64,000 nucleotides of DNA from Rothia sp. P100 (GCF_023712425.1 NZ_JAMAYG010000003.1:186001-250000), one strand, 5' to 3'. Counted from the stretch's first letter, positions 9,624 through 18,462 are shown. The notes: generated from the sequence alone by a model not told the origin. Translations and numbers: made by a program.

Positions 9624-10910
9624 GTGGCTCTCATCTTCAATCCTCCGCCCAATTGGCCCGCACCACCCACCAAAGATTGGATACCGCAACCAGGCTGGCA
9701 ACCTGACCCCGCCTGGGGTGAGGCGCCTGAAGGCTGGGATTTCTGGGTTAAAGAAAGTAACCTAGCTAGTGCCCATCAGAGCCATGCAGATGAGGCAGAC
9801 CGCACCGCGGTCCTGTCATCCGAAACTGAAAAAGATTCAGCAGGCACCAACTCCTATGCCGCCGTTTTTGAAGCGATACGCCAAACCCTACCAGAGGATC
9901 AGCAATCCTCACCTGCCAGAGATGAAGCGACGGGGAGCCTGCGGGCAGGTAGTGCCGCGGGCGATACATCTGATGACGCGGCGACAGTCCCCCTTGGCGC
10001 CGCAACCCAGCCCGGTTTTACCAGCGCTTACCCCGGTTCTTCAGCCGGCACCTATCCTAACGGCGGTGGACCAACAGGGTCGGGGACCTCCAACGGCGCG
10101 GCGCCCTACAATGCTCAGCCAGCAGGTGAGCAGCCCAAGAGCAAAACCGGGCTGATCATCGGCGTGATTGGTGGCATCTTACTACTGCTCCTAGCCCTCA
10201 TTGTCGGTCTTATCTTTATCATCGGAGGGATTAGCTACAACACTTCTACCACTAGTGATTCAGGTGATTCTTGGTTCTCAGACGGCACCGATAACTCCAG
10301 CGATACCGGTAATAGCGGCTCAGCTGATACCCCGGTCTACAGTGGTAGTGGCGACAGCACCTTTACCATCGAAAAACCGGGCGGGCAAGACAGCGTTGTC
10401 TGGTTAGAGTACACCTTCACCGGTGAGGACAAGTACGCCTCTTTTAATGTGCATTCTCTCGACGCAGGCGGAGAAACTAACAACTCTGTTTATGGTTCGG
10501 TTTACAGTCCGGAAAGCAGCGGGTCTTACTGGCTAGATTCAAACCTCTATGATGTTGAGGACCGCACCACCCAGCTGGTGATTGAAGCTGAGGGCGACTG
10601 GACGGTTACGCTTCACACCCCCGATAAGGCACCGGCGCTGAAATCCGAACAAACCCTTACGGGTGAGAATGCGACCGCCTTCCGAATTGATGAGGGCGCG
10701 GAGATAACCGCCGATATCGGCTTCACCGCCACTGATGAATACGGTGGTGACCTGGAGATTAGTTCCAGCACCGGATTAGTGGATGACTATGAGGTAACGG
10801 TACTACGCACCAGCCTAAGCCCCTTCAAAGGTAGCGTCACCTTCCCCACCGGCAAGCAGTATATTTTGGTGGAACCCTATGCCGGGTCCTGGGAGATTAA
10901 GGCCCACTAG
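9624..10910 (+). CDS. Unrecognised single-pass surface protein with N-terminal tryptophan-proline motif
   Basis: A 428-residue protein starting at GTG with AAAGG 8-12 bases upstream. The first 35 residues carry repeated W/P motifs (PNWPAPP, PGWQPDPAWG, PEGWDFW), often seen at the cytoplasmic N-terminus of actinobacterial membrane proteins. A polar low-complexity segment follows, then one strong transmembrane helix at residues 172-202. The outer part starts with an S/D/G/T-rich linker and ends in two beta-rich modules (about residues 245-335 and 340-428), each with an acid-rich strand and WTVTLHTP or WEIKAH near its end, so a duplicated beta-sandwich is possible. I do not recognise the family. 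A 7-codon reading frame with a strong ribosome site precedes it at 9572-9595. Confidence 0.8.
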   Translation: MALIFNPPPNWPAPPTKDWIPQPGWQPDPAWGEAPEGWDFWVKESNLASAHQSHADEADRTAVLSSETEKDSAGTNSYAAVFEAIRQTLPEDQQSSPARDEATGSLRAGSAAGDTSDDAATVPLGAATQPGFTSAYPGSSAGTYPNGGGPTGSGTSNGAAPYNAQPAGEQPKSKTGLIIGVIGGILLLLLALIVGLIFIIGGISYNTSTTSDSGDSWFSDGTDNSSDTGNSGSADTPVYSGSGDSTFTIEKPGGQDSVVWLEYTFTGEDKYASFNVHSLDAGGETNNSVYGSVYSPESSGSYWLDSNLYDVEDRTTQLVIEAEGDWTVTLHTPDKAPALKSEQTLTGENATAFRIDEGAEITADIGFTATDEYGGDLEISSSTGLVDDYEVTVLRTSLSPFKGSVTFPTGKQYILVEPYAGSWEIKAH

Positions 10911-10923
10911 CTCAGAGACAAAA

Positions 10924-10968
10924 ATGCCCGGGCGGGTTTCCTACAGCTACGGAAACTCACCCGGGCAT
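10924..10968. terminator. Bidirectional terminator between convergent genes
   Basis: ATGCCCGGGCGGGTTTCC (10924-10941) pairs with GGAAACTCACCCGGGCAT (10951-10968) with one mismatch. AAAA precedes it on the + strand (T-run for the minus strand), and TCTCTTTG follows. It serves both the surface protein and the GT87 gene. Confidence 0.88.
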
Positions 10969-10980
10969 CTCTTTGTGCGT

Positions 10981-12264
10981 TTAGATTTCCTGCGCTCGGG
11001 GCTTACGGTAGAGCCACACTGCTGCCAGCCAGATGAGAGTGAGCAGGGTCAACGCGGCCATGGGCAGGGACGAGATCAACAGGGATGAAGCGCTCAGCTC
11101 ATCCAGGTTGTGGGTGGTGGGGTCCAGCTTGATGGCAATGTTCATGGGGCCATAGCTCACCCCGGCAACACCTACCAGCGCCAGTGCGCCTGCCAGCCAG
11201 CGCACCGAGGCGGGGGCTGGCCGGAAGAAAACCGGGAAGGCGTCCAACACCAGCGCTGCGATAAAGACCGGTAGCCAGATGAAGTGGTGGGACCAGGAGA
11301 TGGGCGAGAGCGCCATCATCAGAAAAGCGTTAAGTGAGATTTCCGAGAAGACCATACCGCGGCGGTGGAGCACCGGGATGGCAGCGGCGGTTCCCATAAA
11401 GAGCAGAGCAAGGATACTCAAACGCAGGGCAGAGAGTAGCGGGCCTTCGTCCAGCCCCAGGTGCATGAGCAGACCCTGAACCGAGATGTTATCGACGTAG
11501 CCGATGTTGCCCACGCGTGAGGGGTCTGAGATCGCGAAGAACCAGAAATCAAAGGCTTCATCACGCATGAAGATAAAGCCGGCGGCAACGGTTGCCGCAA
11601 AGCTGGCACCCAGGGTAAGAACGCCCTTATAGTCTCGGCGCATGAGCAGAATCAGACCGAAGGCAAGCGGAGTGAGCTTAATACCGCCGGCGATACCAAT
11701 CAGGACGCCGCGGGGCACCCGGGTGCCCGGGCGTAGTAGGTCAATCATGACCAGCAGAAAGATGAGCGGGTTGATTTGCCCCAGCTCGATGCCGCGATCC
11801 CAGGGCGCTACCAGCGTCATGATAGTCGCCAGAAAAACCACCAGAGTGTAAGACCCGAAGAAGCTCTCACCGGGCACGCTAAAGCCGCGCGAATGAGCAT
11901 AGTTAAACACTAAAATTGCCAGCCAAAACGCGGCGAGTAGGGCTAGCAGGGTCATAAAGCCCGTGCCTGCTGCCAACGGCAGGAAGGCAAAGGGAGCAAA
12001 GATCATCACCGCAAAGGGCGGATAGGTGAAGGGCAGGGTAATGGGCTGGCCATTCTCTAGGTGGTAGTCGTAGAGGCCCTTGCCCTCATACATGCCAGCG
12101 AACATGACCCCAGCACCGCTGCGGTAGACCTCAAAGTCCTGACCAGAGACCACCATGGAGGTGTAGAAATGGTCGAGGGCGATGTAGATTAAACAGGCAG
12201 CGGCTAGTAGCAGAAAAATCCAGTGCCTACCGCGCACCGGGGCATCAAGTGTGAGAAGACCCAA
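10981..12264 (-). CDS. GT87 family polyprenol-phosphate-dependent mannosyltransferase-like membrane protein
   Basis: A 427-residue integral membrane protein with about ten hydrophobic helices. Early loop motifs GQDFEVYRSG and ITLPFTYPPFA match the first extracytoplasmic loop of GT87 (PimE/DUF2029-type) glycosyltransferases, which add alpha-mannose from a lipid-linked donor to cell-envelope glycolipids. The central GIAGGIKLTPLAFG is another strong family signature, as is SPISWSHHFIW. The start is a TTG only 4 bases beyond the stop of the upstream 150-residue gene; a GTG about ten codons later is an alternative. Translational coupling with that gene is likely. Acceptor unknown. Confidence 0.88.
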   Translation of the reverse strand: MGLLTLDAPVRGRHWIFLLLAAACLIYIALDHFYTSMVVSGQDFEVYRSGAGVMFAGMYEGKGLYDYHLENGQPITLPFTYPPFAVMIFAPFAFLPLAAGTGFMTLLALLAAFWLAILVFNYAHSRGFSVPGESFFGSYTLVVFLATIMTLVAPWDRGIELGQINPLIFLLVMIDLLRPGTRVPRGVLIGIAGGIKLTPLAFGLILLMRRDYKGVLTLGASFAATVAAGFIFMRDEAFDFWFFAISDPSRVGNIGYVDNISVQGLLMHLGLDEGPLLSALRLSILALLFMGTAAAIPVLHRRGMVFSEISLNAFLMMALSPISWSHHFIWLPVFIAALVLDAFPVFFRPAPASVRWLAGALALVGVAGVSYGPMNIAIKLDPTTHNLDELSASSLLISSLPMAALTLLTLIWLAAVWLYRKPRAQEI

Positions 12265-12268
12265 AGGT

Positions 12269-12721
12269 TTACTCGCCTGCTGGCGTTGAGCCGTTGCCGG
12301 CGTCCTTCTTGACCGCTACCAAGTTGGTGCCGCGCTGGGTCTTCTTGCGACGGGGTTCACGCACCGGCTTATCTTTTTTGGGTAGGGCAGCGATACGCAA
12401 GCCCAGCTCTAGCACTAAGAGCCCCAGCGCTACGTAGTAGACGTAGGCCGAGGGGTAAAAGTAGTAGAGGCTAGCGGTCATACCCGCAAAGCTTGCAGCT
12501 AGCGCCACCACAGCAAGCGCCACAATAATGATGTGCAGCACAGCAAAGCGCCCGGTACATTCCCGGTTCTTCCAGGAGATGTAAACCGCCATCAGTGCGA
12601 ACAGCACGGGAAAGAAAACCTGCCCGGTGAAGCTCATGGTGTTCTCGGTGTAACGGAAGATTGCGAGCGCCTGCATAATTGCGGTGGCACTCAGCAAAAG
12701 GGAGGCTGGCAATGATTTCAT
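12269..12721 (-). CDS. Small hypothetical membrane protein upstream of the GT87 gene
   Basis: A 150-residue protein with four hydrophobic segments (residues 5-22, 31-48, 60-83, 88-110) and a highly basic C-terminal tail rich in K and R, consistent with an inside-facing tail. No enzymatic motif is visible. It is directly upstream of, and almost overlapping, the GT87 gene, so it may assist that transferase or merely share its transcript. Family not recognised. Confidence 0.75.
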   Translation of the reverse strand: MKSLPASLLLSATAIMQALAIFRYTENTMSFTGQVFFPVLFALMAVYISWKNRECTGRFAVLHIIIVALAVVALAASFAGMTASLYYFYPSAYVYYVALGLLVLELGLRIAALPKKDKPVREPRRKKTQRGTNLVAVKKDAGNGSTPAGE

Positions 12722-12778
12722 GAGTCACCACTTTACCGGCTGGGCTGTGACTGTGCACCGGCGGCGCGATGCGATGGG

Positions 12779-13276
12779 TTAAAGGGTGATGAAGTAGGTG
12801 AAGGCGGCGATAGTAAAGACGCTTCCAGCGGTGAGCGCGCAGGCGAATTCAACCAGCATGCCCAGCCCCATTGAACGAAGGGCGGCGCCGGTGTTACGCA
12901 GGGAGGTGGTGAAATCCCCGCTGTTGCGAGTGGTTTCGCTGATGAGAAGCGCCGCGGCGAAGCCGACGAAAAGACCAACCACGGGAATGACGAACATACC
13001 GATGACCGCACCGATGACTCCCCAGAGGATGGACTTATTGGGGATGGCCCGCTTCTTCATGGTCCGGCCGGTCAGTGCCGCCTGGGCTAGCATGCCCGCA
13101 ATAACCAGCGTGCCACCGAGACCCAGCGTCCACCAACCTTCGGGGCCGCGCACCGTTAGGCCCCAGAGGATGAGGCCGCCCAGCACGGCGAAGGAGCCGG
13201 GCAGAACGGGGTAGATGATGCCGATGCAGCCCACGGCAATCAGCAGGGCGGCGATGATGGTGATGAAAATGATCAT
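12779..13276 (-). CDS. DUF456 domain-containing membrane protein
   Basis: A 165-residue protein, hydrophobic almost throughout with four to five helices and glycine-zipper stretches such as GVIGAVIGMFVIPVVG, characteristic of DUF456 (function unknown). Motifs GIIYPVLPG near the N-terminus and RTMKKR in the first cytoplasmic loop fit the family. The frame remains open upstream to 13579, but that extension would overlap the start of the divergent copper protein and has no family character; ATG 13276 gives the standard N-terminus. Confidence 0.88.
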   Translation of the reverse strand: MIIFITIIAALLIAVGCIGIIYPVLPGSFAVLGGLILWGLTVRGPEGWWTLGLGGTLVIAGMLAQAALTGRTMKKRAIPNKSILWGVIGAVIGMFVIPVVGLFVGFAAALLISETTRNSGDFTTSLRNTGAALRSMGLGMLVEFACALTAGSVFTIAAFTYFITL

Positions 13277-13355
13277 GGGCTTAACTCTATCGGTTCGTGG
13301 TGGCTGAGGCTCGCGCGTATAATCGGTACAGCAAATACTAATTTTTGGAGTGGTG

Positions 13356-16250
13356 ATGACCGGGCAGGATGCTGGAAGGCAGGCAAAGCAGCAGGGTGCA
13401 GAGGGTGCAGGTGGAGGTGACGCCAGCTCAGGCGCTACCAGCGCTGACCTGGGCCAGACCCACCGTGAAGGTCTCCCCCTGGGCAGCCGTCCAATAGATG
13501 CACCCGGCTCCCCCCTCAGCAGCCAGCAGGCAGGCAGGATTGCCAGCGGCAGGGCAACCTGGCACCGGAGGGCGTCCAAGCCTGTGACCTACTGGATTGT
13601 TGCCCTCTTTGCGGTGCTCATGACCCACCGGTGGATCCCGGAATCTATCTGGCTCATGGTGCACATGGTGACGCTTGGCTTAATTACCAACTCCATTCTC
13701 ATTTGGAGCCAGCACTTCACCGAAGCTCTACTCAAACACCGTCTGCCAGATTCTGCACGCCCGGTACAGCTGGTGCGTATTTACGCACTGAATGTCAGCA
13801 TGATTCTGCTGATGCTCAGCATCATTTTTAGCATCTACCCCCTCACCGTTCTTGGATCGTTTGGCGTGGGAGCAGTCGTCGCCTGGCACGGTCTTGCTCT
13901 GCTTAATCAGCTCAAAGCGGCCCTGCCCGCCCGCTTTAACTCGACCGTTAAGTATTACATTGCCGCTAGCTGGTTGCTGCCCCTGGGGGCGACATTCGGC
14001 GCCATTCTTGCTCATGACGGCCTGAATGCTAGCTGGCACGGCCGTCTCTTGCTGGCCCACGAGACTGTCAACATTTTGGGTTTCGTGGGACTAACAGTGG
14101 TGGGCACCCTGATGACGCTCTGGCCCACCATGCTGCGCACCAAGATGCTGCCCAGCGCGGTCACCGATTCCCTGCGAGCGCTGGGCGTTATGTGCGCTGG
14201 CCTGGCAGTGACGGTGGGTGGCGCTCTGGCAGGCCTCAACCTGCTGGCAGGTGCCGGGCTGATTCTCTACGCCGCCGGGCTGCTGCTGGTCGCTGTGCTG
14301 CTACTCAGAACCTGCCGCCAGAAGAAGCCGGTAGAGTTTGCCACCATGTCAGTGGCAGCCGGGTTCGCCTGGTTCTTTCTGGGCACTCTGTTCACTGCCT
14401 ACCTGGTCTTTACCTCACCTTTTGATGCCCTGCCGTTGCGCAGTATGACCCCCATTCTGGTGGTGGGCTTCCTGGTGCAGGTGCTCCTCGGTGCCATGAG
14501 CTACCTCCTGCCCGCCCGCATGGGTGGCGGCCCCAAGGCTGTACGGCAGGCAAACCGAGAATTCAACCGTTTTGCCGCCGGTCGCGTCCTCATGGTTAAT
14601 CTCTGCCTGGCTATCTTTGCCCTGCCGGTCAGCTTGACCGGCTCCCTAGTGCGCACCCTGGTGTCCCTAGTCGGTACCTTCACCCTCTTTGCTTTTGTGC
14701 CGCTGATGATCCGCGGGGTCAAAAAATCGGTGGCGGTCCGCAAAGAAATGATCCAGGCACGAGCACGCGGAGAAGCTCCTAAGCCCGACCCCGAAGCTGT
14801 GACTCCAACCCCGCTGCCTCACCTGCGTAATGCGCTCATCGGTGCCCTGGCGGTCATCTTGGCAGTCACCGCCGGCATAGCCGCTGACCCTGCCTCTGTG
14901 GGACTGAACTTTAGCCGCGGTGCAACATCCACCGGTACCGGCCAGACCACCACCATTTCGGTGGAGGCAACCAGCGACATGCGCTTTACCCCCGACACCG
15001 TGGAGGTGCCCCTGGGCGACCGCCTGGTCATCGAGGTCACCAACACCGACACCGCTAACGCCCACGATCTGACGTTTGCTAACGGCACCTCCACTGGCCG
15101 TATCGACCCCGGCGCCACCAAGACCGTGGACGCCGGCATCATCACGGGCGCACTGGATGGTTGGTGCTCGGTAGTGGGGCACCGCGCTATGGGCATGACC
15201 TTTACCGTCACCACCACCGGCACCCTGGAGAGCGGGCACCACAACGGTCAGGGAGCCAGCGGCACTAGTGCTGATGGTGCAGCTGGCACCGGTGCGCTCT
15301 TACAGGGCACAGATATTGATTTGCAGGGGGAAACCTCAGAGAATTTTGAAACCCGCTCCCCCGTCCTAGAGCCGGTGGAGGCCGGTGAGGTAGTAGACGG
15401 CAAGACCGTGCATCGCCAGACTCTTGAGGTCAACGAGCTACAGCGCGAAATTGCCCCGGGTGTAGCGCTGGACGCCTGGACCTTCGGTGAGGACTACATG
15501 GGCCCCACTCTGCACGGAAAAGTCGGCGATATTTTTGAAATTACATTAATTAATAATGGCTCCATGGGGCACTCGGTGGACTTTCACGCTGGCACCGTCT
15601 CGCCTGATGAGGTCATGCGCACCATCGCCCCGGGTGAGAGTCTGGTCTACCGTTTTGAAGCGGTGGCTAGCGGCATCTGGCTCTACCACTGCGCCACAGC
15701 ACCCATGAGTGTCCATATGTCTGCCGGTATGTTCGGTGCGGTCGTCATTGACCCACCGGATCTGCCAGAAGTTGACCGGGAGTTCCTGCTGGTTCAGAAC
15801 GATGTCTACCTGACCGAAACAGGCACCGCCGACGCCCAGGCGGGTGGTGGCGTCCTGACCTCCATCAGCCCAGAGGGTATCGCGGCGGGAACCCCCAGCC
15901 TCACCCTGTTCAACGGGCACGCCACCCAGTACCTAGAGAACCCCCTGACCGCCACCACCGGTGAGCGCGTGCGCATCTGGGTGCTAGCCGCCGGGCCAAG
16001 CGGCGGGACCAGCTTCCACGTGGTCGGCAGCCAGTTCGACACCGTCTATAAGGAGGGTGGCTACCTCCTCGATAAGGGTGTGGACGCCTTCGGCAAGACC
16101 GGCGGTGCCTCCCAGGCACTGGATCTCTCCCCCGCCCAAGGTGGCTTTGTGGAAATGACCTTCACGGAGCCGGGCACCTATGTCTTCGTCAACCATGACT
16201 TTGCCCAGGCAGAACGTGGGGCTAAGGGACTCATTGAAGTGACAGGCTAA
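13356..16250 (+). CDS. NnrS-like membrane domain fused to a cupredoxin and a NirK/AniA-type copper nitrite reductase domain
   Basis: A 964-residue fusion. Residues 75-480 form about twelve membrane helices with conserved histidines (VHMVTLGLITNS, HETVNILGF), resembling NnrS/heme-copper-oxidase-like membrane domains. A cupredoxin follows (about 525-620) with a full type-1 copper set: H570, C604, H609, M614. Residues 690-964 are a two-domain copper nitrite reductase of AniA type. Its type-1 ligands are H739, C779, H787 and M792; type-2 ligands are H744, H778 and H947; the catalytic pair is D742 and H888. All match NirK positions, so nitrite reduction to NO is plausible at the outer face of the membrane. 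GTG 13350, GTG 13353 and ATG 13356 are possible starts; GGAG at 13347-13350 favours the ATG. No nitrate or NO-response genes lie nearby. Multicopper oxidase is the more cautious name. Confidence 0.88.
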   Translation: MTGQDAGRQAKQQGAEGAGGGDASSGATSADLGQTHREGLPLGSRPIDAPGSPLSSQQAGRIASGRATWHRRASKPVTYWIVALFAVLMTHRWIPESIWLMVHMVTLGLITNSILIWSQHFTEALLKHRLPDSARPVQLVRIYALNVSMILLMLSIIFSIYPLTVLGSFGVGAVVAWHGLALLNQLKAALPARFNSTVKYYIAASWLLPLGATFGAILAHDGLNASWHGRLLLAHETVNILGFVGLTVVGTLMTLWPTMLRTKMLPSAVTDSLRALGVMCAGLAVTVGGALAGLNLLAGAGLILYAAGLLLVAVLLLRTCRQKKPVEFATMSVAAGFAWFFLGTLFTAYLVFTSPFDALPLRSMTPILVVGFLVQVLLGAMSYLLPARMGGGPKAVRQANREFNRFAAGRVLMVNLCLAIFALPVSLTGSLVRTLVSLVGTFTLFAFVPLMIRGVKKSVAVRKEMIQARARGEAPKPDPEAVTPTPLPHLRNALIGALAVILAVTAGIAADPASVGLNFSRGATSTGTGQTTTISVEATSDMRFTPDTVEVPLGDRLVIEVTNTDTANAHDLTFANGTSTGRIDPGATKTVDAGIITGALDGWCSVVGHRAMGMTFTVTTTGTLESGHHNGQGASGTSADGAAGTGALLQGTDIDLQGETSENFETRSPVLEPVEAGEVVDGKTVHRQTLEVNELQREIAPGVALDAWTFGEDYMGPTLHGKVGDIFEITLINNGSMGHSVDFHAGTVSPDEVMRTIAPGESLVYRFEAVASGIWLYHCATAPMSVHMSAGMFGAVVIDPPDLPEVDREFLLVQNDVYLTETGTADAQAGGGVLTSISPEGIAAGTPSLTLFNGHATQYLENPLTATTGERVRIWVLAAGPSGGTSFHVVGSQFDTVYKEGGYLLDKGVDAFGKTGGASQALDLSPAQGGFVEMTFTEPGTYVFVNHDFAQAERGAKGLIEVTG

Positions 16251-16253
16251 GGA

Positions 16254-16316
16254 CAGCATGGGTAGACCTCACGAGCATGGGCCAATCCCCCTGCTCATGA
16301 GGGATGACACATGCTG
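16254..16316 (+). other. Nested inverted repeats downstream of the copper protein gene
   Basis: An outer pair CAGCATG (16254-16260) / CATGCTG (16310-16316) encloses an inner hairpin whose arms are CCTCACGAGCATGGG and CCCCTGCTCATGAGG, with small mismatches. No T-run follows, so it is not a standard terminator. It lies in the 140-bp gap before the lytic transglycosylase and may be an attenuator, RNA-processing or termination structure. Confidence 0.5.
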
Positions 16317-16390
16317 GTCTGGGACGCCACACCGTAAGTTCGGTTCCCCGGAACTGCGTTTAGTACACAGGTGAAGTAATCTAGAAATCA

Positions 16391-17011
16391 ATGACTTCTA
16401 AACCTAAACAGCGAAGCCTCCTGCTCCGAGCAGGTGCCGGGCTTCTGGCGCACTGGCAGGTGGTGGCGTCCGCGGTATTCATGACTGCGGGTGTCGCCGG
16501 GCTTTCTGCTACCTATGAGGACTACTGTGGGCAGACCGATCTGACCTTTGCCCCCACCGAACTGCGCGACGATATTGAGGCAGCAGCTCAGGTAGCGGGC
16601 ATGCGCCCGGGCGTACTGGCAGCACAGCTTGAAACGGAGTCTCAGTGGCGTAACTCGGCCCATTCCCACGCTGGCGCTCAGGGTCTGGCACAGTTCACCG
16701 ATGACACCTGGGAAATCTGGGGCGAGGGCGACATTAACAACCCAGAAGCATCTATTGCCGCCCAGGGGCGTTACCTCGCCTATCTTTCAGAACGACTGGC
16801 ACCCTACACCAAGGACGGGGTCAGCCTGCAGGACGTCACCCTGGCCGGTTACAACGCTGGGCCAGGTGCGGTGGAAGAACATGAGGGCATCCCCCCCTAC
16901 TTTGAAACCCAGAACTACGTGGTCAAGATTGATGACCTCGCCAACTCCAAGTACGCGGTGACTTGCTCACCTTCAACCGAATACCGCCAGGCCAAACTGG
17001 TCATAGACTAG
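16391..17011 (+). CDS. Secreted/membrane-anchored lytic transglycosylase (SLT domain)
   Basis: A 206-residue protein with an N-terminal hydrophobic segment (residues 18-40), a signal anchor or signal peptide, and then a goose-lysozyme-like SLT domain. The catalytic glutamate is E83 in ETESQW; GAQGLAQFTDDTW and the AGYNAGPGAV motif are classic for transglycosylases that cleave peptidoglycan glycan strands. Length is short, with no cell-wall-binding repeat. A -10-like TAATCT at 16377-16382 places the likely transcript start near the ATG, so the mRNA may be leaderless; no Shine-Dalgarno is visible. Confidence 0.92.
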   Translation: MTSKPKQRSLLLRAGAGLLAHWQVVASAVFMTAGVAGLSATYEDYCGQTDLTFAPTELRDDIEAAAQVAGMRPGVLAAQLETESQWRNSAHSHAGAQGLAQFTDDTWEIWGEGDINNPEASIAAQGRYLAYLSERLAPYTKDGVSLQDVTLAGYNAGPGAVEEHEGIPPYFETQNYVVKIDDLANSKYAVTCSPSTEYRQAKLVID

Positions 17012-17084
17012 ATTTTTACCTGAGCTAAGGGGCGCGAGAATCTTCTCACACCCCTTTTATCTACCCTGCTCAGACTCTGGAAAG

Positions 17085-18284
17085 TTAGCTGATACGCGTC
17101 AGGACTTTAGAGTAACCAGCTGCCGGGTAAACAGCATTCTGGGTGGGGTTAGCTCCACCGAACTCGATAAGATCAGTTGTAGCTAGCAGCTCTTCCATGA
17201 GCACCCTCAGTTCCAGACGAGCCAGCGGGGCACCTGGACATACGTGTAATCCCTGGCCGTAGACCAGGTTGTTCTCTTGGGAACGATGGGGGTTGTAGGT
17301 TGTGGCGTCCTCAAAGGCGTCTTCATCCCGGTTGGCAGATGCCCAGTTGATGGTAACCTTGGCACCGGCGGGGATGCTCCTGCCACCGATTTCTACCGGC
17401 TGGGTGGTGACGCGGCGGTTAGTGACTAGGGGGTCTTGAAGGCGCATGACCTCTTCAACGGCGGCAGCAATTTCAGCGGTCTTTCCTACTGCTAGGCTGG
17501 TGCGCAGGCGGTCTTGTTCCTGCGGGTGCTCTGCTAAGAAGGCAAGGATGATGCCGGCGCAGGCAGAGACGGTGGACAGTTCACCGACCGTCCAGTTGCG
17601 AATCAGGGAGATCAGCTCTTCGTCAGTCATGGTGCGGGGGCCGCCCAGGTCTTGGGGCAGGTCTATAACGTCCTGTATCAGTTCAGCGGTGATATCGGCA
17701 GCAGCGTCGGCGCCCCGGCGTTCGTCGAGCAGGGCACGGATGTAGCCATCAAATTCTAGGGCGATCTTGCCCATTTGTTCGCGGTCACCGGCAAGGGTAG
17801 CGCGGCGGTTCTTCTCTACCCACTCGATCAGGGGCTGCTCTAAGCTGGCGGGCCAGCCCATGAAGACATTCTGGATGCGCACGGCGTAGAGCTGGGCAAA
17901 GCCGTCCATGGCGTCGAATACTTCATTGCGAGGCAACTTACTGACCAGAGACTTCACAACCTGGCGAATTTGAGGCTCAAAGACCTGCATACGGTCAGGG
18001 GTGAAGTACTTGTCGTTAACAGCACGGAAGGCGGTGTGTTCGGGGGCATCCATACCGTTGGGGACGGCAATGTGGCGGGTTGATACCTTATTAGAAAAAA
18101 TTTCTGGGTGCTCCAGGGCGTACTTGATGTCTGCGTTTTTGAGCAGGGAGTAGCCCATGTAGTCATCGTGAGCGACGGGGCATTTACTACGCATGGCGTC
18201 GTAGGCGGCGACCTGGTCGGCTTGGACGTCGGGTGAGCGGGTATCCCAGTCGTTGGGGGTTGTTTCTTGAGGGTTAGTGGTCAC
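17085..18284 (-). CDS. Cytochrome P450
   Basis: A 399-residue soluble bacterial P450. The heme-thiolate motif YGQGLHVCPGAPLARLE places the cysteine ligand near residue 349; the K-helix ExxR is in EEVMRL, and MDAPEHTAFR is the usual C-helix H..R motif. The I-helix reads TVGELSTVSA in place of the usual AGxD/ET-T, so the acid-alcohol pair that delivers protons to bound oxygen is altered. It starts with GTG after AGGAG (18290-18295) and has an AT-rich upstream region. No ferredoxin or reductase gene is adjacent, so redox partners must come from elsewhere. Substrate unknown. Confidence 0.93.
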   Translation of the reverse strand: MTTNPQETTPNDWDTRSPDVQADQVAAYDAMRSKCPVAHDDYMGYSLLKNADIKYALEHPEIFSNKVSTRHIAVPNGMDAPEHTAFRAVNDKYFTPDRMQVFEPQIRQVVKSLVSKLPRNEVFDAMDGFAQLYAVRIQNVFMGWPASLEQPLIEWVEKNRRATLAGDREQMGKIALEFDGYIRALLDERRGADAAADITAELIQDVIDLPQDLGGPRTMTDEELISLIRNWTVGELSTVSACAGIILAFLAEHPQEQDRLRTSLAVGKTAEIAAAVEEVMRLQDPLVTNRRVTTQPVEIGGRSIPAGAKVTINWASANRDEDAFEDATTYNPHRSQENNLVYGQGLHVCPGAPLARLELRVLMEELLATTDLIEFGGANPTQNAVYPAAGYSKVLTRIS

Positions 18285-18462
18285 GGAACACTCCTAAATT
18301 GGCATATTGAATACTTATTTATATTTTCACCCTAACACCACCACTCACCCCATTTCTGCACGTTAGAATGTGAATCATTAGATAAACCCCTATGGGAATC
18401 ATCACCCCAAGGCTAGCCATCAAGCTTCTCTGCCATAAAAGTCGTGTTGAAATCTCCCCAAA

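Noticed and set aside
13276-13579. Upstream extension of the DUF456 frame (about 100 residues)
   Set aside because: It overlaps the start of the divergent copper-protein gene, has no membrane or family character, and the ATG at 13276 gives the usual N-terminus.
16017-16040. Loss of the catalytic second histidine (a Gln in VGSQFD) in the NirK-like domain
   Set aside because: Counting residues back from the type-2 copper His shows that the catalytic His is the one in SFHVVG, which is present; the Gln position is not conserved.
16251-16390. c-di-AMP (ydaO) riboswitch upstream of the lytic transglycosylase
   Set aside because: Such riboswitches often precede wall hydrolases, but I could not find the conserved ydaO core sequences here.
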